This document shows positions 21,715 through 33,216 of a DNA stretch of 64,000 bases, piece after piece. The position numbers and the translations under genes are program-made. The notes beneath the pieces were generated by a model. That model saw only the letters and a program-made list of their open reading frames with translations, was not told where the DNA came from and made no database searches. Position 1 is the first letter of the stretch. Every line of letters begins with the position of its first letter. Source of the DNA: Plantago ovata (Eukaryota > Streptophyta > Magnoliopsida > Lamiales > Plantaginaceae); the NCBI GenBank assembly GCA_028274465.1, contig CM051458.1, forward strand, positions 53,247,253 to 53,311,252, given 5' to 3'.

Positions 21715-22757
21715 AAAGCAATCAAACCCCTCCTACTCCTGCTGCTGTTGTGCCACTTCCACTAGAACCGCTTGCTGAAAGAGAGCAAAGTTCTAAAAGA
21801 CAAGCAGAAACTGAGTTAAATTCAGCAAGTACCAAAAAGAGAAAAACCGCTGCTGAAACTCAAGATTTCTGTCACAATGAAAGTCATCACAATCTGAATG
21901 AAGATGATGAAGAAGATGATGACAATCAAACAATAGCTCAAGCCATAAGAGCTAGACCCTTAACAGCCATAACTCCGTCTGGCCACTCAAGGCATTTTTC
22001 GTCTGACTCTTCAGCAAGAGATCAAGACAATGCTAAAACAAGAAGAAGAAGGCAAAGACAGAAAGAGAAAAGGCTGGCCAACATTGCTATTGGCTCCGGC
22101 ATTGAATATACAAAGACCAGCAATGATGAAACCACTCAAAATGTGATCAGAAACATTCATGGTTGCTGGATCCTAAAGCTGGAAGATTTGTTGGTAAATG
22201 AGTTCTTTCCTACAGCCTGTTTGAATCAGATGTTCAAATGGATTGAACTCAAGGTCCAAAGAAAGCAAAGGGAAGAATCCCTCCCAAGAAATATTGCTGG
22301 GAAATGGTTGAATCTTGAGGTCCATGTAAGAAGAGTTGCCATTGGTAAGACATTTAGACAAGAACCAGATTTGATAAAACCACCTGGCATCGCTTACTAT
22401 GCTGACCCGGTAACAAAGAAACCTAAGAAGAAACTTGGACTGATTCCTTATGAGTACTTCTATCTTACTGCTCAGGATCAAGAAGAAGATCTTCTCTGGT
22501 TAAGAAAGATTCATCCGAGAAACATTTCATATACACAGCTTCTCCATGCCAGCAATTGGGGCATGCATTTGTGGGTAATTAACTACATGGAAATGAATGC
22601 TGAAAAGCATCATCATACTGCATGCAAAAATGCAAGAATTCTTCAACTACAAGTCCGTAGGCTACTGGAAAACTACGAGAAGGATTGTGTTGAATTCACT
22701 GCTCTTGTTGAGAAGAGTGTAAGAGAGATTTTGAGAAAATCCTCTGAAAGAGTTTAA
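21700..22757 (+). pseudogene. S 3' reading frame, C-terminal part
   Basis: Open from about 21700 in frame 3 through TPPTPAAVVPLPLEPLAE to the stop at 22755-22757. It contains a basic stretch (KTRRRRQRQKEKR) and a more conserved-looking globular region (GCWILKLEDLLVNEFF, WIELKVQRKQREESLP, LIPYEYFYLTAQDQEEDLLWL, NWGMHLWVINYMEMNA). Shifted from the previous part by one base near 21690-21705. I do not recognise the fold. It lies 260 bp before the S LTR. Confidence 0.45.
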
Positions 22758-23018
22758 GTCCCTGCAATAGTTTCTGTTAAAGTTTTTGTTTGCTGATTCT
22801 TTGTTATCTATGCTTTCTTGTAAACTTCTGAATGATAACTTTCAGCAATGAATTCTTTTTTACTCTTATTGGTTTTTGATTATGCAACTTACTTATGCTT
22901 ACTGTTTATTAATTCAAGTATGCTTGCATTAATCATCTGATTTATTCAACATCAGAAACCTCTAAAAGGGTAACAATTAATTTCGCCACGGATTGCTAAC
23001 ATCAAAAAGGGGGAAATT

Positions 23019-24693
23019 TGTTAGGAAACTTGTAATTTTGATGAGCAATTAACCATGCTAAATTAAGAACAGTCCAGTAACTAGTACTCTTAAGGTCCAT
23101 AGGAATTTAGAATTTTAAGGACATTGTAAAAGAGGAACGTTTGCTGATGACTTAGATAGGTGTTAGATAAGTTATTAGTTAGGTGGATGACGTACTTTAA
23201 TTTCTGTGATGAAATTAATTTATTGACACTTTTGCATATGATGTATTTTATTTTCTGAAAAGAAAATATCTTATTGATGCTTAGCTTTAATGTATCTTAT
23301 TTTCTGAAAAGAAAATAACCTATTGAAGCATTTGCTGAAGATATATTTTGTTTATTACAAACAAATTATTGAAGCAAATAGAAACCGGTCAGAATCTTGA
23401 AGACTTTTGAAGATCTGAAGACTTGAAGACTTGAAGATTGCTGAAGACTGGTAAGGCACGTGTTGCTCAGAAAGTGAAATTTTCAGCAACAACATTGCAT
23501 AAGTGAAAATCTGAAAGACAGAGTAGGTTGTGCTTGCTGAAACTGAGAATGAACACTTGCTGATGAACATATGTGACCTCTTGCTGAATGTACTTGATTT
23601 TGCGCTCCAATGTTACTGTTTGAATTCTATTCAAAGGTGCATTTAATGCAAAGCTTACACGCGAAGGACATGAAGACTAGAAGACAAACAAAGGTTGCTG
23701 CTGAAAGTACAAAAGCAAGATAGTGACATGTTAAGGAACAAAAGCCTTAGGATTTGAAATTCAAACGGCTCCTTACTTGCACTATAAATAGAGGTCATCC
23801 GGCAAAGAGTTGAAGTGTGTCAACAACGTGATCAAACTCTCACTTGTGCTTAAAATTCACAAACCTTCAAACACTCTTACTGCCATTGATCCGTTCCAAG
23901 ACTTAAAGCTTGAAAAAGCTACTTGTGAAGAAGTAGAACAAACTCGACTAAGAAATTAGTTAAGTGTTCTTTCTTTCGAACAAAAACAAGTCTTGACACC
24001 AGAAACAATCAAACTTGTTTACTGCAAAGTATTCCAAGTTGTGTTTCTTAGATTACTTGTTGTAACTGAATAAGTTATAATTAAGTTATCTGACCCCAAA
24101 ACTCTCTAACTGAAAATACACCCTTTCAGGCGTGATATTCAGGGGGAACTTAATCGAGCAAGCTTTTGCTGATTAAAAGTACCAAGTTTGGTGGAGAACA
24201 AGGTTGAGTTCTCTAGTTTAGGTTGGAGACAAAGCAAGTGCGCTTTGGTTTCTGTTGAATCGCTTTAGATAGGAGATTGTAAGGAACCTCAATCATATCT
24301 TAGTGGATTCAGTCCTAGAAAGGACAAAGTGGATTAGTTGGGAGATTACGCCACTCTCAGATACCACTCTAAAAGCGTTTGTGTGATTTACTTACTGCAT
24401 TTAGCTTTCAACAAATTATATCTGTTTGTACACAGTCACTCACATCACTTGCTGAAACACTTTACTTGCTGAAAAAGCACTTATTGTTTCAAAGACTTCC
24501 GCTCTCTGATTTTAAGTATCAGCAAACCAAGCTACTGTAAAGTAACTTACGCTTGCTGAGAAAGTTAAGTATCAGCAACCTCATTACTGAAAAGTAATAA
24601 GTACTTGCTGAGAAAGTTTTAAACGACAAAAGTTTGAAAAGACTATTCACCCCCCCCCCTCTAGTATTTTCTTGTTGTTTAAAGGGACCAACA
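23019..24693 (+). repeat. Copia S 3' LTR
   Basis: 1,675 bp from TGTTAGGAAACTTG to GGGACCAACA, preceded by the purine tract AAAAAGGGGGAAAT. TATAAATAG at 23783-23791 is a good core promoter. TTGCTGA words are dense near both ends. A run of ten C lies at 24649-24658. Confidence 0.8.
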
Positions 24694-26463
24694 ATCCCAC
24701 GACCCGGAGCTGACATAACCACGGATGAGTTAAGGATGAAGGTTTTTGCTATGGGACTTGGCGACAGAGCCAAGTCATGGCTGAGTTCTCTTCCAGCAGG
24801 CTCGCTGGACACTTGGGAAAAGGTTTTTTCAGCTTTCAGGGAGAAATACTTCCCACACACTCTGACTACCGCGCTTAAAGCGCAAATCACTGGATTCAAG
24901 CAGGACTATGATGAGACCATCTACACCGCGTTCGAGAGGTTCCAAGATCTCACGAACAAGTGTCCTCACCATGGTTTTGAACTTTCCGACCTAGTCCAAC
25001 ACTTCTACAATGGACTAACCTTCGAGAACCAACAAGTGGTGGATTTCCAATGCCGAGGCAATATTTGGGAGGAAACCGCAGAAGCCGTCTGGGCAGTTTT
25101 CGAAAGGCTTGCTAAGGGGTCGCAGTTCAAGGACCCAAGAGCAATGGTTAGGAGACGTGGACCTGAAGCTCCACCGACTCAAGAAGCCCCTATGTACAGG
25201 GGGAATGGGGATCAATTCGAGTGCTTTACCAACAAATTGAAGCAAGTCCTCAAGAGCGCCACCGGAACAACTGTTTCGAACGAGGTATGCCGAATATGCA
25301 AGAACTATGGGCATGGGGCTCATATGTGTAGATCGGAGCTGGCGTACGATGATGGCAACTGTGCTCGAGGAGGAGAAGAAGAAGCCTTTTCTACGGAGTT
25401 TGGGACTCAAGAAGTTAGCTACGGACAAGACGGTAGGAATCCTCGAGGTGGATTTTGGAGAAGAGGATACCGTAACAATCAAGGATATGCACCGGCTAAC
25501 CAAACTTATGGACCTAACCAAGATCGTAGTAGGCTGAACTATGGTAATGACCACTGCGAAAACCCCGCTTCGAAGGAGCCACCGAAGTCGAAGTCGGCTC
25601 TACTGATGGAGAACTTGCAGAAGATGGTTGATCACACACAAAGTTTTCTCAAACGGTATGAGGAAGATTCTGAGAAGACTAGGGCAAGGCTTGATAAGTT
25701 GGAAGAGAGCACTAGGCTTGCCCATCAAAAGATGCAAGAGTTGATCGACCGAAAACTGCCTAGCAGTACTGTGAAGTCGAATGCCATTACATTTGCTGAT
25801 GACGTACCTGACGAAATCACCATCAGGAAGGTTGTTAGGTGCAAGGGTTGCATGAAGGAAGAACTTCTACAGGCTAAGGAAGAAGAGAAGGGCCTTGGTT
25901 CTGACACAAGTGATGAGGAACAAGAGGATCCCGAACCACTCCCTAAAAGTTTCGATGTGAAGGTAGGGATTGGTGAGCTTGAAGACGTCCGTGCCACACT
26001 TGACACGGGATCCTACTCAAACATAATTCCTTTGAATGTGTTTGAAAAGAGCAACATTGGAAAACTATCTGAGCAAAGGGCTATTGTGCAACTGGCGGAC
26101 GGATCCTTTATGAGACCTGAGGGCGTTGTGAAAAATGTGTTGGTCAAGATTGGTGAAGCATCTATATACACCAATTTTGTAGTTATGCCGGCGTCTGCAC
26201 CTGGAACGGGGGATGTCATACTCTTAGGACAAACATTCTTGACCAAGCTACGCTCAGTGATGGACATTTACCAAAGAACTTGCACCATCGAAGTGAATGG
26301 CAAGCAGCACGTGTTGCAAGCCATACCTGATCCACCTGAACCGCCTGATATTACTACTCACTACTGTGGTCTTGCAGCCTATATTCTTTCTTATTCACAG
26401 GTTCGTGGCATGGAAAGGAGATCAATGAAGGGGAAGCCTAGTACCCGCAAAAAGAAGAGATAG
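24694..26463 (+). CDS. Element D gag-protease, 5'-truncated by copia S but otherwise open
   Basis: The frame runs from the S junction (IPRPGADITTDELRMK) to the stop at 26461-26463 without interruption. It contains the capsid domain remainder, CRICKNYGHGAHMC knuckle, coiled-coil-like region, aspartic protease with ATLDTGSYSN, VILLGQTFLTKLRSV, and a basic end (GKPSTRKKKR). This is the least damaged protease end of the subfamily in the window and shows that the frame naturally stops after the protease: no RT follows. The apparent start at 24634 lies in the S LTR and is not the gag start. Confidence 0.93.
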   Translation: MPRPGADITTDELRMKVFAMGLGDRAKSWLSSLPAGSLDTWEKVFSAFREKYFPHTLTTALKAQITGFKQDYDETIYTAFERFQDLTNKCPHHGFELSDLVQHFYNGLTFENQQVVDFQCRGNIWEETAEAVWAVFERLAKGSQFKDPRAMVRRRGPEAPPTQEAPMYRGNGDQFECFTNKLKQVLKSATGTTVSNEVCRICKNYGHGAHMCRSELAYDDGNCARGGEEEAFSTEFGTQEVSYGQDGRNPRGGFWRRGYRNNQGYAPANQTYGPNQDRSRLNYGNDHCENPASKEPPKSKSALLMENLQKMVDHTQSFLKRYEEDSEKTRARLDKLEESTRLAHQKMQELIDRKLPSSTVKSNAITFADDVPDEITIRKVVRCKGCMKEELLQAKEEEKGLGSDTSDEEQEDPEPLPKSFDVKVGIGELEDVRATLDTGSYSNIIPLNVFEKSNIGKLSEQRAIVQLADGSFMRPEGVVKNVLVKIGEASIYTNFVVMPASAPGTGDVILLGQTFLTKLRSVMDIYQRTCTIEVNGKQHVLQAIPDPPEPPDITTHYCGLAAYILSYSQVRGMERRSMKGKPSTRKKKR

Positions 26464-26975
26464 GCGCAGACAGGAGTCGAGTCAAAAACTTTAAACAATG
26501 ACGCTATCCGGGAGGCAACCCGGAATTTTTATCGCTTTCTTTACTGCTTTTCTGCATGCATTCATTCTTGAACTATTTGCTTCTCATATGCGAATTTGTT
26601 CGTGTCTGTGTCGTATATGCTTATGTTCGAGTGAGATTTTTCGAGTGGTTTTTTGAAAATAATTGGTTTCGGGATTTAAGCCGCATTTTTTGACATCGGA
26701 ACCCGTCTCCCCGCATTGGGGAGCACGGGGCGAACCGCCCCACGGTTCCAGATCCTTAAAAACGCGGATTTCAACTCCAAAACCTTATTTTCATCATTCT
26801 TCTTCATCCATACTCCCAAAAAACCCGAAAAGTGCGATTTTGCTTCTAAATCTTCATAACTTCTTCATTTCTTAACCAAATTGAGTGTTCTTTAGCTTAA
26901 TTCGAAGCCTATTACACGATCTATCATCCTATACGAACAGATTTCATCCTAATTCGTTAGATTTGCAGATCTGAG
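26464..26975 (+). other. Element D post-gag region: palindromes and 5'UTR-like exon
   Basis: It contains GGGAGGCAACCCGG just after the gag stop, a short palindrome cluster (26699-26742), then a pyrimidine-rich stretch (26780-26880) that looks like a plant 5'UTR, and the exon end GCAGATCTGAG at 26965-26975. Confidence 0.7.
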
Positions 26976-27517
26976 GTATCATCCTTAGAACCCTAATTTT
27001 CAAATTTGGGGGTTTTCTATTTTGAGCTTCAATTATGCTTATTTGATGCATGGGTATGTTGTTTGTGTGATTAGACGTGTTATTTACTATCAATTGCATG
27101 CTCAATTTTGCTTGGATTGTTGATTTGGGTATTTTGCTGCTAGATGATATATCTTGTTCTGCAATATGTCTTTATCTTTGATTTCTTGCATATGATTGTG
27201 TTTATTGATGTAATGATGGTGGATTTGACATTAGAATGCTTAATTGTTGAGTATGAGGATTTATGTTGGTAGAATTTTTGCGCTGCTATGGTATGAATTG
27301 AGCATTGTTATCAAGGATATTGGTTGTCTAGTGAAAGCATGATGTGATGTATTGCATGTAGTAGTTACATTGGTATGTTGCATGATGAAGGAACTAGGCT
27401 AGACATTACGGTTTGGGGAGCTTGATTGTTGACTTTATCACTCGTATTTTTCGCTTGTACACTAGCATATATTTGAGTCTGTTTTGTGTCATACGAGGTG
27501 CTAATTGCTGTTTGTAG
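26976..27517 (+). other. Intron in element D before ORF X (542 bp)
   Basis: Donor GAG|GTATCATCC, branch-like TGCTAAT at 27499-27505, acceptor GCTGTTTGTAG|GTATC. The interior is T-rich, with AACCCTAATTTTC near its start as in many plant 5'UTR introns. It is missing exactly in element A. Confidence 0.75.
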
Positions 27518-27550
27518 GTATCATACCAAGGGAAGGGAGCATTCCCGTAT

Positions 27551-27901
27551 GATTGCTGTGAAGAATCATGTCAAGGAAGGTGATCTCGCTAGATGTGCGT
27601 TCGAGCCAAGGGGTTTTGCAACAACGTCGTGGATTATCCGAGAGGAGGAGCTTGAGTACACCTGGAGTAAGGACTCCTATGCCTATTAATGCACCACCGA
27701 AGGGACAGAAACCGTTATTACGTCATCACTCCATCACGAGGACTGCAGAGTTCGAGTGAACTGGAAGGCACCGGGACATTCTCGCAGCGACGGATTTGAT
27801 CTTGAGTTTGCAGTTGCTAGAAGGTTCCGAAGCGCTAGCTTGGTTCCAAAACATAATGACATGGGTACTCAGCACCTTGTTGGGGTGCCCCTTGCCTGCC
27901 T
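27551..27901 (+). pseudogene. ORF X of element D, broken
   Basis: It starts MIAVKNHVKEGDLARCAFEP like A. A TCA-to-TAA change after KDSYAY stops it at 27687-27689, and a deletion shifts the frame near 27740-27750 (GACTGCAGAGTTCGAG). The rest (VARRFRSASLVPKHNDM ... GVPLACL) is still readable to about 27904. Confidence 0.65.
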
Positions 27902-28083
27902 CTAAAAGGAGCATAACATTGATATTGGGAGCATCAACTGTAGAGAATGTGGTTGACATTGGAAAACATGGAAGACAACCTCTGAATACCCGAACAGCTT
28001 GATGTAACCTCCTTGGGGTGTGAAACGCTGGAGGGGAAGGACCTGATACCACTTGCCTTTCCCCTTCAACAGTTCACAAGCTA

Positions 28084-28293
28084 TTGGAGAGATACCGGGT
28101 GGAAGATTCCATAACAGAGGCAGCCAATCTTGAAGATTCCTTTCGACACTGCAACTCTACTAGTAAGGATGTGCGTGATAGTCGTGACAATGAAGGCCAT
28201 ACGGGCAATAATGATTTTGATAGAGGAGTTGTTCCTATACGGCCTATGATCGGAACTACCACGCCTACCAGAAGACCTGATGACTCCCTATAA
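28084..28293 (+). CDS. ORF Y of element D, acidic 69-residue frame, unknown function
   Basis: MERYRVEDSITEAANLEDSF ... RRPDDSL, almost the same as A (9490-9699). The frame is open upstream to about 28020 (GGEGPDTTCLSPSTVHKLL), so the ATG may not be the true start. Confidence 0.35.
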   Translation: MERYRVEDSITEAANLEDSFRHCNSTSKDVRDSRDNEGHTGNNDFDRGVVPIRPMIGTTTPTRRPDDSL

Positions 28294-29880
28294 AGCTCGC
28301 AGAGGAGTCCCAATAACTCATAAGCAGCATACTCAGCCGACCGAGGCCAAACCATGGGGTAACATCTAGTATCACATCTTATTTTCTCATTTTCTTACTG
28401 CTAGGGACTAGCGTTAATTTCATGAGGGGGATGGGATTTAAGTGATTTGATGTTGTTAGTTTGGAGCTTGGCATTGGTAGGATGAGTATAGTACCTCGCA
28501 TGCTTTATCCGTCTGCATTTGCATTTGCACGTTTACCGCTTTCTTAGATTTTTTAGGTTGCATTTCACTCCATTCATCCTAGGATAGTTTTTGCATGTTT
28601 TATATGGAGTCTATTGCCGAATTTTTTGAACTTTTTCATTGGGTAGACCAACTAGCTATGCTATTAATCGTATGCTTCATCTCTATGAATTTGTTTGAGG
28701 TTTTTCTCGCTTGGCTTGTCACATTTATGTATTGCACTTAGTTAAGCATGGTAGTCTCGACATCACTTAGTGGTGTTTTCGCTACTGCGGTTCACGAAGG
28801 CCTTTATAATAGGATGATGCATCTTAGGGTCTTATGGTTGTTTCCCGAGTAATTATGTACCTAAGAGGCAACAAGTCTTCACCATGCTTTGAGATTGCTA
28901 AATGCCTAGGAAGGAGGTAGTGTGAGGATGTGTGATCCTTTGTTTATAACCTATTCTTCCGAATAGGTTTGGGGAGGGGGTTACACCATCATAGACTTAT
29001 TTCTGTTTTTCATTTTTCGTATCGTGAGTTTATTTTTCCTTTTTCGTGAATTTTGTACTCCAACCTATTCTTTTGAATAGGTTTGGGGAAGTCATGTGAG
29101 TCATTTTGTTTCTCTTTTTGTTATGCTACTGCTGGCTAGAAAAAATCGAAAAAAAAAGGGGAAAGAAAAATTCCAGAAAAAAAAGAGAAAAAGAAAATGA
29201 AAAAAAGAATCTGGAAAGAAAAAAGAAAAGAAAAGAAGACCCCAAAAAAAGCAAAGAAGGGTCCAAAAAAGAAAGCCAAATAGCAGTTTAGCAAGTTTGA
29301 GTCTTTTCCATTTTTCGTATTGTTCATAATCGTGTTTTTCTATTTTTTATCTTTTTTGTCTTAAGTGTCATCTGTTCTAGACCACCCTCGTCCTGCCATT
29401 CAGGAAGTGGTGAATAGCTTAAGACTTTACTTGAGAGATGGGTAGAATAGGGGAGTGTTATCTTTTATAGGGAACCCTCCTTCGTTTGATGAGAGCCAGT
29501 ACTGGTTCGACCTCTTTTGAGGAAAAGTCTTAACATGGTGGAACAGTAGTAAGTCCTCAGTTTCATAGGCACGGGACAACCATTCGTATCTTAGCATGCT
29601 TCATTACGTCGTCACTGACTAGGTCCATGTAGAGAATGTTACGAGAGACTATCTTGTCTTGACATAAGTGCTTATGTGGATGTGTATAAGTCAATCGAGG
29701 TATTCTTCAACCTATATTCATGCTTTGATTTGTATGGTTTTTGTTCATATGTTATTTGGTAGATTCAGTAGATTAGTTCATTTTATTTGGCATGAAACTC
29801 CATTTTGAGTCTTGCATGTTTTTTGTATTAGAGTCTAGCTTAGTTGCTTGAGGACAAGCAAAGGTTCGATTTGGGGAGTT
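28294..29880 (+). other. Element D 3' tail: hairpins, purine tract, polypurine tract
   Basis: Hairpins with AACCTATTC / GAATAGGTT arms lie at 28948-28969 and 29062-29083; a purine tract at 29132-29285; the polypurine tract (ATTTGGGGAGTT) ends at 29880. Nothing convincing is coded; the Lys-rich frame at 29106-29291 comes from the purine tract. Confidence 0.8.
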
Positions 29881-31140
29881 TGATGAATGTGTATTTTACA
29901 CTTTCATTCGAGTCTTTTTCACCTAATTTAGCTATCCTCTATGATAATTTAGCTATATTTTAGTACATTTTATTAGAATAGTGTCACGTTTCCCTTTAGA
30001 TTTTATTTTACAGGTTTTGGTTGAAATTCGGAGATTACTGGGCAATTATATTGAAGTCTACAAGGAATTGGTGTTCCAGAAGCCTATTTGGAGTATCTGA
30101 AGGTTTCCGGATAGGATTTGGAGTCTAGGGGCCGAATCTGGAGGTTAGAAGGCTACTAGAAGTCATAAACCGAGTCCGAAAAGGTGAAGAAATCCAAAAC
30201 CGCGTCGAAAACGCGGAAATTCCGCGAAATTACTGGGGGGCGAACCGCCGCAGCATGGGGAGAACCGCCCCGGAGTTTTTTCGGGCCTATATATAGTGCT
30301 CAGTTTTCTCTCCGAAAATCATATCTTTCCAAGCCTACTTTCTCACCTCTCTCTATAGTTTTAGGTAGGGACTTCCCGGGGCCTGTCCTGGGAGTTCCGT
30401 AGCTTAGGGGATACTTTTTCATAGCAGATTGGAGCGCGTAGGATCGCAATCATCCGGAGATTGACAACCTTCGGTAACTTTGTATCTTACAGTTTTTATC
30501 TACTTATTTTATCTTCTTTCAATATGTTTTCTTCTATGATTTCTATTGATTGCATGCCTATTATGAGTAGCTAAACTTATCATTGGTTGTAGTATGTGAA
30601 TTCTTAGCGAGGGAAGATAATCATGCTAATGGCTATATCGCGCATTATACTCCGTGTCATTGCTTTATTTCGTTGATAAGTTGTAACCAAAATTCTCGTA
30701 TGTTGTATTGATCATTATGCACACTTGGACACTTGTCGACCATCAGACCAATTATCTTCGTAGTGTTGAATAATTACGGAACACATTAGGACGTTAGTTG
30801 TTGACAAGTCAGACCATATTATCTTCGTAGTGCTTAATACTTGCAACAGGACACTAGATTGATTCAAAGATCTCTATGCAAGACCGAGGAATTTATGCAT
30901 GATTATCGACCCATTATGTTAAGACGGACCATACTATCACCAATCTCCATTATCTGCTTGAAACCCCCTTTTGCTTTCTATCTGCTGTTTTATATTTTCT
31001 TGTTAAATAGATAAAGCTAGTTATAGTCCTGAGAGAACGACACTCGAGTCATTCTGCTACTACACTACGGTTTTCGTTGTAGTTGTGGATTGCCTTTGGC
31101 TAATTACAAATTTATTTGACTGAATCTGACACGTTCATCA
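29881..31140 (+). repeat. Element D 3' LTR
   Basis: 1,260 bp, TGATGAATG to TTCATCA. TATA near 30287-30295, preceded by degraded GC palindromes at 30237-30275. It is very similar to the A LTRs in reverse. Confidence 0.95.
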
Positions 31141-31370
31141 TGTGTCTGAGAGAAGGAATCGAACCCTGTTAGACATGGTGAGATCAGTGATTGGATTCTC
31201 GACTCTTCCAAAATATCTATGGGGATATGCACTACAAACTGCAATCTACATTCTGAACCGTGTACCATCTAAATCAGTGGAGAAAACTCCTTATGAGTTA
31301 TGGAAGGGAAAGAAGCCCTCACTAGGCTATCTTAGACTTTGGGAGTCCTGTGATTAGATCAAAAGTTGAA
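31141..31370 (+). pseudogene. Copia B integrase, C-terminal part
   Basis: It resumes after the TGTGT duplication with [16 protein letters not shown], which holds the catalytic Glu, then [22 protein letters not shown] and [12 protein letters not shown]. It is cut short by a stop near 31355 ([10 protein letters not shown]) and an apparent deletion, because the usual segment between integrase and RT is shortened. Confidence 0.9.
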
Positions 31371-32513
31371 ACCACACCAATAGAACCCGTTGTCAACCAA
31401 ACTGTGCAACAAGTTGCACAAGAGCAGCCTCCCGCTAGGGAACAGGGTCGCGGGGCGCGACATGCTGCATCAGAGCCCACTGATAATGTTCGTGTTACAC
31501 GAAGCCAGAAAAGAAAAGCACCAAAACCAATCGAGCTCCGTAGGTCGAAGAGGATCCTAAAAGGACCTCAGAAGCAAAGCCTTATGATAGAAGACATCAG
31601 TGAACTTGATGTCGGCTTATCAGATCGGGAAGATCCCGAGACCTACAAAGAGGCAATAATTGATATTGACTCAGACAAATGGGAAGAGGCCATGGAATTG
31701 GAAATGGAATCCATGTACCTGAACCAAGTTTGGAACTTGGTAGACTTGCCCCAAGGGGTTAGACCTATTGGGTGAAAATGGGTCTTTAAATGAAAGACAG
31801 ATGCCGATGGCAAGGTACAAACGCACAAGGCTAGACTTGTGGCGAAAGGCGACACGCAAAGGTATGGCATCGATTACGATGAAACCTTTTCACCGGTAGC
31901 AAAATTGAAGTCCATTCGAATTCTACTTGCGATAGCTGCCTACTATGATTATGAGATCTGGCAGATGAATGTAAAGACTGCCTTCCTCAATGGCAACCTT
32001 GAGGAAGAGGTCTATATGGTAAACCCGGAAGGTTTTATTAGTAAAACCAGGCCAACTGCTGTATGCAAATTACAGAGATCCATCTATGGGCTAAAGCAAG
32101 CGTCTAGGAGCTGGAATATCCGCTTTGATGAAGCTGTCAAATCGTTTGACTTCGTCAGAAGCAAGGAAGATCCCTGTGTCTACACTAGGCACAGCGACAA
32201 GGGAGTCGTTTTCATGATCATCTATGTTGATGACATTTTGATCATGGGAAACAATGTCTCTATGCTAGAAGAGACTAAAGTTTGGTTATCAAGTACCTTC
32301 TCAATGAAGGACTTGGGTGAAGCGAACTACATCCTAGGGATCAAGATCTATAGAGATAGATCCAAGAGGATGTTAGGATTGACACAGTCCACCTACATCG
32401 ACAAAATACTGAAGCGTTATAAGATGGACGACTCAAAGAGAGACTTTCTCCCAGCTAGGCATGGGAATCAGTTAAGGATAGTCCTAAAACTGATGAAGAA
32501 AGAAATGCAATGA
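31371..32513 (+). pseudogene. Copia B reverse transcriptase
   Basis: After a linker (VRVTRSQKRKAPKPIELRRSKR), RT starts at KWEEAMELEMESMYLNQVW, with two stops at about 31773 and 31788 (between VRPIG and TDADGKVQ). It continues KARLVAKGDTQRYGIDYDETFSPV, MNVKTAFLNGNL, IYGLKQASRSW and the catalytic YVDDILIMG, then the thumb LGIKIYRDRSKRMLGLTQ. The frame ends at 32511-32513. One stop is a Cys/Trp-type codon to TGA and the other fits CGA/AGA to TGA. Confidence 0.93.
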
Positions 32514-33202
32514 GTCATGTGCCCTATGCTTCGGCAGTAGGGTCTATAATGTATGCAATGAATTGCACAAGGCCCGATGTGGCATATGCGCTTAGTGACA
32601 CTTGTCGACACCAACAGAATCCAGGAGTACCTCACTAGACTGTTGTGAAGAACATTCTTAAGTACCTTCGATGGACTAAAGAGATGTTCTTGGTGTTTGG
32701 TGGAGAACTAGAATTAAAGATGTCTGGTTATGTCGACGCTGGATTTGAATCAGATCCTGATGACTTTAAGTCACAGACAGGATACGTATTCAAATTGAAC
32801 GGAGGAGCTATCTGTTGGAAGAGTTCTAAGCAAGCCACGATTGCTGACTCATCCACAGAAGCCGAGTACATTGCTGCATTAGAAGCATCGAAAGAAGCTG
32901 TCTGGATGTCAGAGTTCTTGAAGGAATTGAGGGTTGTTCCTTCTCCTAGTCCAATAACGATTTATTGTGACAATACGGGCGCCGTCGCTCAAGCTAAGGA
33001 GCCTAGATCTACAAACAAGAACAAACATGTACTTAGAAAGTATCACGTTATACGTGAGATTATTGATAGAGGAGAAGTTAGTATAGAACGTGTCTCTACC
33101 ACGGACAACGTGGCAGATCCTTTCACCAAGGTATTATCAGTGGAAGTCCACTTAAGACATTATGCTAATCTGGGTATTAAGCATAGAGGTGACTGGCTCT
33201 AG
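32514..33202 (+). pseudogene. Copia B RNase H
   Basis: A segment in a shifted frame (VPYASAVGSIMYAM-like, 32517-32640) leads to the open frame 32645-33202. It holds SGYVDAGFESDPDDFKSQTG, WKSSKQATIADSSTEAEYIA, IYCDNTGAV and the terminal DNVADPFTKVLS. The stop at 33200-33202 is 14 bp before the LTR, with the purine tract AAGTGGGAGA between. Confidence 0.93.
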
Positions 33203-33216
33203 TCCAAGTGGGAGAT

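Larger units (their letters stand above)
16602..24693 (+). mobile_element. Copia element S, Sirevirus-like, 3' portion only
   Basis: It is recognised by its 3' end: the purine tract AAAAAGGGGGAAAT at 23005-23017, then an LTR starting TGTTAGGAAACTTG and ending CACCCCCCCCCCTCTAG ... GGGACCAACA, a pattern typical of Sirevirus/Maximus LTRs. Upstream lies a very long 3' reading frame with introns, in the place where Sireviruses keep their extra envelope-like gene. It is inserted in the gag of D; ATCCC at 24694-24698 is the likely right target duplication. The 5' LTR, gag and pol are not present, presumably lost in the gap. Confidence 0.75.
15719..31140 (+). mobile_element. Gypsy element D (gag-protease type, no pol), carrying copia S
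   Basis: It is flanked by the perfect target duplication TGTGT (15714-15718 and 31141-31145) inside the copia B integrase. It comprises a partial 5' LTR up to the N gap, inserted copia S to 24693, gag-protease 24694-26463, palindrome cluster, intron-containing ORF X region, tail, and a complete 3' LTR 29881-31140. It has no pol. Its sequence is very close to A, so the two are sister copies inserted in opposite orientation into the same copia. Confidence 0.93.

Noticed and set aside
24634..24693. First 20 codons of the D gag frame as an alternative start
   Set aside because: They are coded by the end of the S LTR (C-run and GGGACCAACA), so this is a chance fusion created by the insertion.
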